This document shows, one piece after another, positions 1-5,303 of a stretch of 5,843 nt of DNA; the first letter of the stretch is position 1; the number at the start of each line of letters is the position of its first letter. The position numbers and the translations under genes were made by a program. The stretch is from Rhodospirillales bacterium (lineage in GTDB: Bacteria > Pseudomonadota > Alphaproteobacteria > Acetobacterales > Acetobacteraceae). A model generated the notes under the pieces. That model did not search any database, was not told the origin of the DNA, and saw nothing but the letters and a program-made list of their open reading frames with translations. The DNA lies in assembly GCA_018971455.1 (NCBI GenBank), contig JAGXAV010000160.1, forward strand, positions 1 to 5,843. Reading direction: 5' to 3'.

Positions 1-296
1 GCACGCGCAATTTGCGCCGCAACATCGAGGGCAATCTCTGGGTCGCGGCACGGGTGCTGCCCGCACTGCGCGGCCTGTCGATCCTGCGCGCCTGGACCGG
101 CATCAACACCGCCATCGACCGCGCCCCGATCCTCGGCGAGGCGCCCGGCCGCCCCGGCTTCTTCAACGCCATCACCGCCAACGGCTACACGCTCGGCCCG
201 ATCACCGGCCGCCTCACCGCGGACGCCGTGCTGCGCGGCGCGGCGATCGACGCGAATTATCGGGTGGAGCGCTTCGCGCAGGCGGCCGGTTCGTGA
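1..296 (+). CDS. FAD-dependent oxidoreductase (DAO family), C-terminal fragment
   Basis: The reading frame enters from the left edge (first complete codon at 3) and stops with TGA at 294-296, giving about 97 residues of a C-terminus. It contains an aromatic WTGINTAIDRAPILGE stretch, then PGFFNAITANGYTLGPITGRL and a closing LTADAVLRG. This is the usual ending of D-amino acid oxidase/glycine oxidase/sarcosine oxidase-type flavoenzymes: a substrate-domain strand followed by the small glycine-rich loop that closes over the flavin. Members oxidise amines or amino acids to the imine, passing electrons to oxygen or another acceptor. The N-terminal Rossmann GxGxxG motif lies outside the window, so the substrate cannot be assigned; D-amino acid, opine, hydroxyproline or sarcosine-like compounds are all possible. 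A TTG at 12 is in frame but is internal, not a start. No terminator is evident in the 61 nt before gtrA. The family call is firm; the specific enzyme is not. Confidence 0.85.
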   Translation, partial: TRNLRRNIEGNLWVAARVLPALRGLSILRAWTGINTAIDRAPILGEAPGRPGFFNAITANGYTLGPITGRLTADAVLRGAAIDANYRVERFAQAAGS

Positions 297-340
297 TGAA
301 ACCCTAACATTCGCGTGCTAACGCAGCGGCCTTCTGGACC

Positions 341-347
341 AGGGGAG
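341..347 (+). promoter_or_regulatory. Ribosome binding site of the gtrA-like gene
   Basis: AGGGGAG lies 10 nt before the ATG at 358. It favours this ATG over the in-frame ATG at 367, which would be 19 nt away. The 61-nt gap from 297 to 357 shows no convincing -35/-10 pair, so it is undecided whether the cassette has its own promoter or reads through from the oxidoreductase gene. Confidence 0.6.
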
Positions 348-357
348 CCGCTGTCGC

Positions 358-780
358 ATGGGCGCGATGCCCGTTTTCCTCGCCGCCCCGCGCCGCCAGC
401 GCCTGTTCGAGACCCTGCGCTACGGCTGCGTCGGGCTGCTGGTGGTCGGCATCGAATACGCGACCTATCTCGCCGGCCTGCGCGTCCTGCCGCCGGTGGA
501 GAGCCATCTGGCGGCGCGCGGCATTGCCGCGGTCGCGGGCTATTTCGGCCATGCCCGCTTCACCTTCCGCCATGGCGGAAGGCAACGCGGCAGCGCGCTG
601 CGCTACGCGGCCATCGCCGGCATCAACATGGCGGCCTCGGCAGGCTTGCTGGTGCTGTTTCTGCGGGGCCTGGGGCCGGTGTACGGAAAGATGGCCGCCG
701 ACGCCGTGGCGATCGTCGCCGCCTACCTGGCCACCCGGAGCTTCGTCTTCGGCATGCATCTGCGCCGGGCGGATTGCTAG
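358..780 (+). CDS. GtrA-like family membrane protein
   Basis: A 140-residue hydrophobic protein of the GtrA family (Pfam GtrA-like). Four membrane segments are visible at roughly residues 21-43, 51-68, 80-101 and 110-131. Family features include the N-terminal LRYGCVGLLVVGIEYATY segment (family pattern RF-x-x-VG), GYFGHARFTF at 61-70, corresponding to the family's f-x-x-nR-x-w-t-F, and a second matching TRSFVF near the C-terminus. The length is typical. GtrA proteins are thought to flip undecaprenyl-phosphate-linked sugars across the inner membrane, or otherwise support the partner GT2 enzyme; this role is inferred for the family rather than rigorously shown for most members. The gene starts a probable operon: its stop is 2 nt before the ATG of the GT2 gene, the classical GtrA/GtrB partnership. 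The start is chosen on the AGGGGAG at 341-347. The identity is secure; which sugar is handled is unknown. Confidence 0.88.
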   Translation: MGAMPVFLAAPRRQRLFETLRYGCVGLLVVGIEYATYLAGLRVLPPVESHLAARGIAAVAGYFGHARFTFRHGGRQRGSALRYAAIAGINMAASAGLLVLFLRGLGPVYGKMAADAVAIVAAYLATRSFVFGMHLRRADC

Positions 781-782
781 CC

Positions 783-1814
783 ATGCTGGCCGATCCTGCC
801 GGAGCGCGGCGTGCGGGGCGGCACAGGATCGCGGTCGTCATCCCCTGCTACCGGGTTCGCGCCCAGGTGCTGGGCGTGCTGGCGGGGATCGGCGCGGAGG
901 TCGGGCTGATCGTGGTGGTGGACGATGCCTGCCCGGAGCAGTCCGGCCAACTGGTGCGCGAGCGCTGCGCCGATCCGCGCGTGCGGGTGATCACCCACGC
1001 GCGGAACCAGGGCGTCGGCGGGGCGGTGCTGACCGGCTACGCGCATGCCGCGCGGGAGGGCGCGGAGGTCATCGTCAAGCTGGACGGCGACGGGCAGATG
1101 GATCCCAGCCTGATCCCGCGCTTCGTCCGGCCCATCCTCGAGGGCAAGGCCGACTACACGAAGGGCAACCGCTTCTACAATATCGACGATGTGCGCGCGA
1201 TGCCGCCGATGCGCCTGTTCGGCAACGCCGTGCTCTCCTTTCTGACCAAGCTCTCCTCGGGCTACTGGAGCATCTTCGATCCGACCAACGGGTTCACCGC
1301 CATCAGTGCGGCGGTCTACGAGTATCTGCCGCTCGCCAAGATCAGCCGCCGCTACTTCTTCGAATCCGACATGCTGTTCCGCCTCGGCACCATGCGCGCC
1401 AGCGTGCTCGACATTCCGATGGTCGCCGTCTATGGCGACGAGACGAGCAATCTGCGCATCGGCCGGGTGATGACGCAGTTCCTCGCGGGCAATCTGCGCA
1501 ACACCTTCAAGCGCGTCGTCTACAGCTATTTTCTGCGCGATTTCAGCGTCGCCTCCCTGCAACTCGTTGCCGGCATCCTGCTGCTCGCCTTCGGCGTCGC
1601 CTTCGGGGTGCGTGGCTGGATGCTGAGCGACGCGACCGGCGTCACGGCGAGCACCGGAACGGTGATGCTCGCGGCCCTGCCGGTCATTCTCGGCGTGCAG
1701 CTGCTGCTGTCCTTCCTGGGATACGATATCAGCGCCACGCCGTCGGCCGCGATCCACCCGCTGCTGCCGGCGCGCGAGACCAGCCCGGCGGTTCCGGCCG
1801 AAGCCCTGCGGTGA
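783..1814 (+). CDS. GT2 polyprenyl-phosphate glycosyltransferase (GtrB/DPM1-like)
   Basis: A 343-residue family 2 glycosyltransferase. The N-terminal GT-A domain (about 14-240) has RIAVVIPCYR at 15-24, LIVVVDDACPE at 42-52, RNQGVGGAVLTGY at 74-86 and the metal/nucleotide-binding DxD motif in KLDGDGQMDP at 99-108. KGNRF (127-131), a DPTNGFTA block (166-173) and RRYFFESDMLFRLG follow, as in dolichyl- and undecaprenyl-phosphate sugar synthases. Two C-terminal membrane helices (near SLQLVAGILLLAFGVAFGV and VMLAALPVILGVQLLLSFL) and the closing YDIS...IHPLL match the GtrB-type architecture. The expected reaction is transfer of a sugar from a nucleotide donor to a polyprenyl phosphate on the cytoplasmic face. 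The ATG at 783 follows the gtrA stop by 2 nt with only a weak purine-rich GGGCGGA upstream, suggesting translational coupling. The open frame extends further upstream but overlaps gtrA entirely, so a longer protein is unlikely. The donor sugar (mannose, glucose, GlcNAc or other) cannot be read from the sequence. Confidence 0.92.
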   Translation: MLADPAGARRAGRHRIAVVIPCYRVRAQVLGVLAGIGAEVGLIVVVDDACPEQSGQLVRERCADPRVRVITHARNQGVGGAVLTGYAHAAREGAEVIVKLDGDGQMDPSLIPRFVRPILEGKADYTKGNRFYNIDDVRAMPPMRLFGNAVLSFLTKLSSGYWSIFDPTNGFTAISAAVYEYLPLAKISRRYFFESDMLFRLGTMRASVLDIPMVAVYGDETSNLRIGRVMTQFLAGNLRNTFKRVVYSYFLRDFSVASLQLVAGILLLAFGVAFGVRGWMLSDATGVTASTGTVMLAALPVILGVQLLLSFLGYDISATPSAAIHPLLPARETSPAVPAEALR

Positions 1815-3241
1815 TGATCCGGGCGGTGATCGCGCGCCTCGGCGGGGCGGCGGCCTGCCTGTCCCGCCGCGTGCGGTCCGCGCCCGCGCGGACGATGCTC
1901 ATCCTCGGCCTGCTCGGCGCGATGCCGCTGGTGGTGCTGACGCCGCCCCTGCAGGTGCCGGACGAGGCGCAGCATTTCGCGCGCGCCTACGAGCTCAGCG
2001 AGCTGAAGCCATGGGGGCAGGTGCGCCAGGGCGTCGCGGGCGACGAGCTTCCCGCCTCCCTGGCGGCGTTCACGCTGCATTTCCTGGGAACCTCCGCCCT
2101 GCATCTGGACCGGGCGGTGACCGCCGAGCCGCTTGCCCGGACCTTGCGCGACCTCTCGCGCAAGCTGCGGCCGGGCGAGAAGGTCTTCGTCAATTTCGCC
2201 GGGGCCGCGCCGTACTCGCCTCTGCCTTATGCCCCGCAGGTGCTCGGCATCGCGCTGGGCCGGCTGCTCGGCCTCTCCCCGCTCGGCCTGTTCTATGTGG
2301 CGCGGATGTGCAACGCGCTCGCCGCGGTGGCTGCGCTGGCGCTGGCGGTGCGGCTGGTGCCGTTCGGCGGCATCGCCCTGGGCTTCGTCGGCCTGCTGCC
2401 GATGGGGCTCTACGAATATGCGTCGCGGTCGCCGGACGCCATGACCATCGCCTCGGTGACGCTGTTCACCGCGCTGACCCTGCGCGCCGCGATGGCCGGC
2501 GGCTGGCTGTGGCGCGAGGCGGCGCTGGCCATCCTCGCGGGGGCGGTGTTCTGCTCCCTCAAGCCCGTCTACGCGCCGGTGCTGCTGGTCGGCGCCGCTC
2601 CGGCGATCCTGCGGCCGGTGGCGATGGCGGGCGCGCTCCGCCGCCATGCGGCGATTGCCGCGCTGGCGCTCGGCGTGGCCCTGCTCTGGCTGCTGTCCAG
2701 CCGCGCCGCCTTCGTCGCCCCGGCCCCGGACGTCGCGCCGGCCGCGCAGATCCGCCACATCGCCGAGGCGCCGGGCACCTATCTCCTGGTCGTTCTGATC
2801 TCGTTCTTCTACAACATCGTGCCGCTTTTCAAGGCGGCGGCGGGCGTGCTCGGATGGGACAATATCGAGCTCGGCGGCACGTTCTACTGGGTCGCTCTGG
2901 CCGGGCTCGCCGGCGCGGTCGGCTCGATCCAGCTGGAGGCGACCCGCCTGTCCAGGGCCGCCGCCTGCTGGGCGCTGGCGATGGTCGCGGCGTGTTTCTT
3001 CCTTGTCATGACCGCGATGTATCTCATCTGGACGCCGGTCGGCGCGCTCTATGTCGGCGGCGTGCAGGGGCGCTATTTCCTGCCGGTCCTGCCGCTGGCG
3101 GCACTGGCGCTCGGCGCGCTGCTGCCGCGCCGGGCGCCGGGCCGGCTCTTCGCCGGGCTGCCGGTGGCACTCGTTGCGCTGGTCCTGGCCGGGATCGCCG
3201 TGACCGACTGGACGGTGGCCAGCCGCTACGCCGTGTTCTGA
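1814..3241 (+). CDS. DUF2142 polytopic membrane protein, candidate GT-C-like glycosyltransferase
   Basis: A 475-residue protein with about 10-12 predicted membrane helices. The first helix (about 27-44) is followed at once by PLQVPDEAQHFARAYELSE (45-63), the DUF2142 hallmark with adjacent acidic residues D50-E51 and H54. Near the C-terminus GVQGRYFLPVLPL (416-428) is the second conserved DUF2142 block. An acidic motif in the first external loop after TM1 is also the signature position of GT-C glycosyltransferases such as ArnT and protein mannosyltransferases. From this I infer that the protein uses a polyprenyl-phosphate sugar to glycosylate an envelope acceptor; family function is not established here. 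The ATG at 1814 overlaps the GT2 stop by one base (TGATG), and a GTG codon at 1811 is an alternative start one residue longer. No clear Shine-Dalgarno precedes it, so coupling to the GT2 gene is likely. Family call is strong, function tentative. Confidence 0.85.
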   Translation: MIRAVIARLGGAAACLSRRVRSAPARTMLILGLLGAMPLVVLTPPLQVPDEAQHFARAYELSELKPWGQVRQGVAGDELPASLAAFTLHFLGTSALHLDRAVTAEPLARTLRDLSRKLRPGEKVFVNFAGAAPYSPLPYAPQVLGIALGRLLGLSPLGLFYVARMCNALAAVAALALAVRLVPFGGIALGFVGLLPMGLYEYASRSPDAMTIASVTLFTALTLRAAMAGGWLWREAALAILAGAVFCSLKPVYAPVLLVGAAPAILRPVAMAGALRRHAAIAALALGVALLWLLSSRAAFVAPAPDVAPAAQIRHIAEAPGTYLLVVLISFFYNIVPLFKAAAGVLGWDNIELGGTFYWVALAGLAGAVGSIQLEATRLSRAAACWALAMVAACFFLVMTAMYLIWTPVGALYVGGVQGRYFLPVLPLAALALGALLPRRAPGRLFAGLPVALVALVLAGIAVTDWTVASRYAVF

Positions 3242-3243
3242 CC

Positions 3244-3258
3244 CGCCGGCACCCGGCG
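3244..3258. terminator. Possible bidirectional hairpin between convergent genes
   Basis: CGCCGG-CAC-CCGGCG forms a perfect 6-bp all-GC stem with a 3-nt loop. It sits in the 21-nt gap between the stop codons of the DUF2142 gene (+) and gapR (-). Its position suits a terminator for both strands, but no T-tract follows on either side, and short GC-rich hairpins arise easily at this base composition. Confidence 0.3.
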
Positions 3259-3262
3259 CGCG

Positions 3263-3544
3263 CTACATTCCCAGCGCGCGGCGATAGACGTCGAGCAGGG
3301 TTTCCTGTTCCTCGACCTCGGCGGGTTCCTGCTTGCGGATGCGGATCAGCTGGCGGATCACCTTGACGTCGAAGCCGGCACTCTTGGCTTCGGCGAAGAT
3401 GTCCTTGATGTCGCTGGAGAGCGCCTTCTTCTCCTCCTCGAGCCGTTCGATGCGCTCGATGAGGCTGCGCAGCCGGTCAGCGGCGATGTTGCCCCACTGC
3501 GCCGATTCCTCGACCTTTTCGGCACCTGTTGCGTCCGGAGCCAT
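3263..3544 (-). CDS. gapR: GapR/DUF2312 nucleoid-associated protein
   Basis: A 93-residue protein, close to the usual length of about 90, matching GapR (DUF2312). A basic/acidic coiled coil runs from about 20 to 55 (LIERIERLEEEKKALSSDIK), then IFAEAKSAGFDVKVIRQLIR (49-68), IRKQE (69-73) and a C-terminal helix ending LDVYRRALGM. In Caulobacter GapR forms multimers around DNA, prefers overtwisted, AT-rich DNA ahead of moving polymerases and stimulates gyrase and topoisomerase IV; the same role is inferred here. The start at 3544 is chosen because AGAGGA at 3553-3558 sits 8 nt upstream. In-frame ATGs at 3553 and 3595 would give longer forms; the 3553 codon overlaps the Shine-Dalgarno, and the 3595 form would add a 17-residue basic, alanine-rich tail. 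It lies 56 nt downstream of the DUF1244 gene on the same strand, so cotranscription is likely, and it is convergent with the DUF2142 gene. Confidence 0.93.
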   Translation of the reverse strand: MAPDATGAEKVEESAQWGNIAADRLRSLIERIERLEEEKKALSSDIKDIFAEAKSAGFDVKVIRQLIRIRKQEPAEVEEQETLLDVYRRALGM

Positions 3545-3552
3545 GCGCGCCA

Positions 3553-3558
3553 TCCTCT
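3553..3558 (-). promoter_or_regulatory. Ribosome binding site that decides the gapR start
   Basis: On the minus strand AGAGGA is followed by an 8-nt spacer and the ATG at 3544. Its last base is the A of the alternative ATG at 3553, so initiation there would have almost no spacing. This favours the 93-residue product. Confidence 0.6.
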
Positions 3559-3600
3559 GTTCCCGCGGGGCGGCGGGCTTAGCGGCACGCGGCATTGGCG

Positions 3601-3936
3601 TCAATGTTCCCCGTGCGGCCCGGCATGCGCCGCCGGATGCGCCTTTTCGAAGGCGGCCTGCTGGCTCGCTGTGGCCGGTTTCTGGTGGCGCGCCTGCCAC
3701 TCCTTGTAGGGCATGCCGTAGATGATTTCCCGCGCATCGGGGTCGGCCAGCGCGATCCCCTTGGCGTCCGCGGCCTCGCGATACCAGCGGCTGAGGCAGT
3801 TCCGGCAGAAGCCGGCGAGATTCATCATGTCGATGTTCTGCACGTCGCTGCGCTCGCGCAGATGGGCGACCAGGCGGCGAAAGGCGGCGGCCTCCAATTC
3901 GGTGCGGGTGGCCGGGTCGATGTCGGGTGCGGGCAT
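3601..3936 (-). CDS. DUF1244 domain protein
   Basis: A 111-residue protein of the DUF1244 (SMc04008-like) family, a small alphaproteobacterial/proteobacterial group of unknown function. The conserved core is clear: FRRLVAHLRERSDVQNIDMM (19-38), NLAGFCRNCLSRWYREAA (39-56), and AREIIYGMPYKEWQARHQ (68-85). The core carries one CxxC pair (C44, C47). After residue 86 the sequence is a low-complexity tail with histidines at 100, 104, 108 and 111, which could help bind a metal, though this is inference only. No signal peptide or membrane segment is visible, so it should be cytoplasmic. The start at 3936 follows AAAGGAG by 6 nt; an in-frame ATG at 3960 would place that Shine-Dalgarno inside the coding region. 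It is the first gene of a probable two-gene unit with gapR and is divergent from the glycerate kinase gene. No biochemical function is assigned. Confidence 0.9.
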   Translation of the reverse strand: MPAPDIDPATRTELEAAAFRRLVAHLRERSDVQNIDMMNLAGFCRNCLSRWYREAADAKGIALADPDAREIIYGMPYKEWQARHQKPATASQQAAFEKAHPAAHAGPHGEH

Positions 3937-4020
3937 GACGGACTCCTTTCTCGCCCGCATACATGGCGCGCTGCGGCAGGTTTCGCCATAGTGCGCCCGC
4001 GACAGAGGAGGGCGGCGGGG
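3937..4020. promoter_or_regulatory. Divergent intergenic region with an operator-like dyad
   Basis: These 84 bp separate the DUF1244 gene (leftward) from the glycerate kinase gene (rightward) and should contain both promoters. An inverted repeat ATGGCG (3963-3968) / CGCCAT (3984-3989) has a 15-nt spacer. Nested almost concentrically within it is the short palindrome CTGC-G-GCAG (3971-3979). A -10-like CATAGT at 3987-3992 overlaps the right arm but has no recognisable -35 box. A regulator site is possible; a 6-bp repeat in a region this size could also be chance. AGAGGAGG at 4004-4011, 9 nt before the ATG at 4021, is the glycerate kinase ribosome binding site. Confidence 0.4.
3943..3949 (-). 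promoter_or_regulatory. Ribosome binding site of the DUF1244 gene
   Basis: AAAGGAG on the minus strand lies 6 nt upstream of the ATG at 3936. It is the closest to consensus in the window and rules against the upstream in-frame ATG at 3960. Confidence 0.7.
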
Positions 4021-5295
4021 ATGGGCTGGAGCGACGCGCGGGCACGGGCCGTGCTGCGGGAGGTTTTCGACACGGCCGTGGCCGCCGCCGATCCGCGCGT
4101 GATGCTGGCCGGCCACCTGCCGGAAAAGCCCCGCGGCCGCTGCGTCGTCGTCGGTGCCGGCAAATCGGCCGCCGTCATGGCCCAGGCCGTCGAGGCGGCG
4201 TGGCCGGACGTCGATCTCGCCGGCCTGGTGGTCACCCGCTACGGCCATGCCGTGCCGACGCGGCGCATCGAGGTGATGCAATCCTCCCACCCGGTGCCCG
4301 ACGCCAACAGCGAACTCGCCGCCCGCCGCATCCTGGCCAGCGTCGCCGGCCTCGGCCCGGACGACATGGTGCTCGCCCTGATCTCCGGCGGCGGCTCGGC
4401 CTTGATGGCGCTGCCCGCCGAGGGGCTGACGCTCGCCGACAAGCAGGCGATCAACAAGGCGCTGCTCGCCTCCGGGGCGACGATCTCGGAGATGAACTGC
4501 GTGCGCAAGCACCTCTCCGCCATCAAGGGCGGCCGGCTTGCCGCCGCCGCGGCCCCCGCGCGGGTGGTCACGCTGGCGATCAGCGACGTGCCGGGCGACG
4601 ATCCCGCGGTCATCGCCAGCGGACCGACCGTGCCGGACCCGACGAGCTTCGCCGATGCCCGCGCGCTGCTCGCCCGCTTCGCCATCACCCCGGCGCCGGC
4701 CATCGCCGCGCGGCTGGCGCAGGATGCCGACGAGACCCCCAAGCCGGGCAGCCTGGCCCATGCCACGTTCCGCATGATCGCGACCCCGGCCATGGCGCTG
4801 GCCGCCGCCGCCGGCGCCGCGCGCCGCGCCGGGCTCGCGCCGCTCATTCTGGGCGACGCGCTGGAGGGAGAGAGCCGCGAGATGGGCACCGTCCTGGCCG
4901 GCATCGCCCGCTCCATCGCCAGCCACGGCCAGCCGCTCGCCGCCCCGGCGCTGCTGCTCTCGGGCGGCGAGACCACGGTCTCCATCGGCGCCGGCGGCGC
5001 CGGGCGGGGCGGGCGCAACACCGAGTTCCTGCTCGGCCTGGCCGTCGCCCTGCAGGGCCATGGCGGCATCTGGGCGATTGCCGGGGACACGGACGGCATC
5101 GACGGCACCGAGGACGCCGCCGGCGCGATCGTCGCCCCCGACACGCTGGCCCGCGCCCGCGCCGCCGGGGCCGACCCGCGCGGCCTCCTCGCCGCCCATG
5201 ACAGCTACAGCCTGTTCGACGCCATCGGCGACCTGGTGCGCACCGGGCCCACGCTGACCAATGTTAACGATATCCGCGCCATTCTCGTGAGTTGA
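4021..5295 (+). CDS. Glycerate 2-kinase (GckA/TtuD, MOFRL family)
   Basis: A 424-residue class II glycerate kinase, of the usual family length. It phosphorylates D-glycerate with ATP to 2-phosphoglycerate in the cytoplasm; older annotations call such proteins hydroxypyruvate reductase TtuD. Visible blocks are VVGAGKSAAVMAQ (43-55, with the conserved K48), TRYGHAVPT (72-80), SSHPVPDAN (88-96), LISGGGSALM (120-129), NKALLASGA and VRKHLSAIKGGRLA (145-173), SDVPGDDP...IASGPTVPDP, then the C-terminal MOFRL domain with LSGGETTV (313-320), GRGGRNTEFLLGLA, GDTDGIDGTEDAAGA (355-369) and a closing GDLVRTGPTLTNVNDIRAIL. All family blocks are present, so it should be active. The start at 4021 is supported by AGAGGAGG at 4004-4011. 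The pyruvate kinase gene begins 8 nt after the stop, suggesting one operon that carries glycerate from tartrate, glyoxylate or serine-type catabolism toward pyruvate. The gene may be called gckA or ttuD. Confidence 0.95.
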   Translation: MGWSDARARAVLREVFDTAVAAADPRVMLAGHLPEKPRGRCVVVGAGKSAAVMAQAVEAAWPDVDLAGLVVTRYGHAVPTRRIEVMQSSHPVPDANSELAARRILASVAGLGPDDMVLALISGGGSALMALPAEGLTLADKQAINKALLASGATISEMNCVRKHLSAIKGGRLAAAAAPARVVTLAISDVPGDDPAVIASGPTVPDPTSFADARALLARFAITPAPAIAARLAQDADETPKPGSLAHATFRMIATPAMALAAAAGAARRAGLAPLILGDALEGESREMGTVLAGIARSIASHGQPLAAPALLLSGGETTVSIGAGGAGRGGRNTEFLLGLAVALQGHGGIWAIAGDTDGIDGTEDAAGAIVAPDTLARARAAGADPRGLLAAHDSYSLFDAIGDLVRTGPTLTNVNDIRAILVS

Positions 5296-5298
5296 GGG
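5294..5298 (+). promoter_or_regulatory. Ribosome binding site of pyruvate kinase, overlapping the upstream stop
   Basis: GAGGG shares its first two bases with the TGA stop of the glycerate kinase gene and lies 5 nt before the ATG at 5304. This arrangement permits reinitiation by ribosomes finishing the upstream gene and supports coupled expression. Confidence 0.55.
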
Positions 5299-5303
5299 AC
5301 CGC

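Noticed and set aside
304..322. Direct repeat CTAAC (304-308 and 318-322) before gtrA as a regulator site
   Set aside because: Five bases repeated once is not distinguishable from chance, and no promoter elements align with it.
524..1813. Upstream extension of the DUF2142 frame, giving a 905-residue open frame
   Set aside because: The upstream part is out of frame with gtrA and the GT2 gene, is arginine/alanine-rich and matches no family. The recognisable protein begins at 1814.
777..2758. Two overlapping minus-strand open frames of 326 and 410 residues
   Set aside because: They are shadows of GC-biased codon use in the GT2 and DUF2142 genes; the products are repetitive and unlike any family.
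3545..3600. Hairpin (CCCGC/GCGGG) between DUF1244 and gapR as a terminator
   Set aside because: The stem is short, has no T-tract and is expected by chance at this GC content; cotranscription remains more likely.
3595..4020. In-frame extension of glycerate kinase upstream to an ATG at 3595
   Set aside because: It would overlap the whole DUF1244 gene antisense. The family N-terminus and the ribosome binding site both point to 4021.
3937..5199. Long minus-strand open frame running through the glycerate kinase gene into DUF1244
   Set aside because: This stretch is the antisense of a well-conserved glycerate kinase, and its translation is low-complexity Gly/Arg/Ala/His. Only the 3601-3936 part, preceded by a strong ribosome binding site, is a gene.
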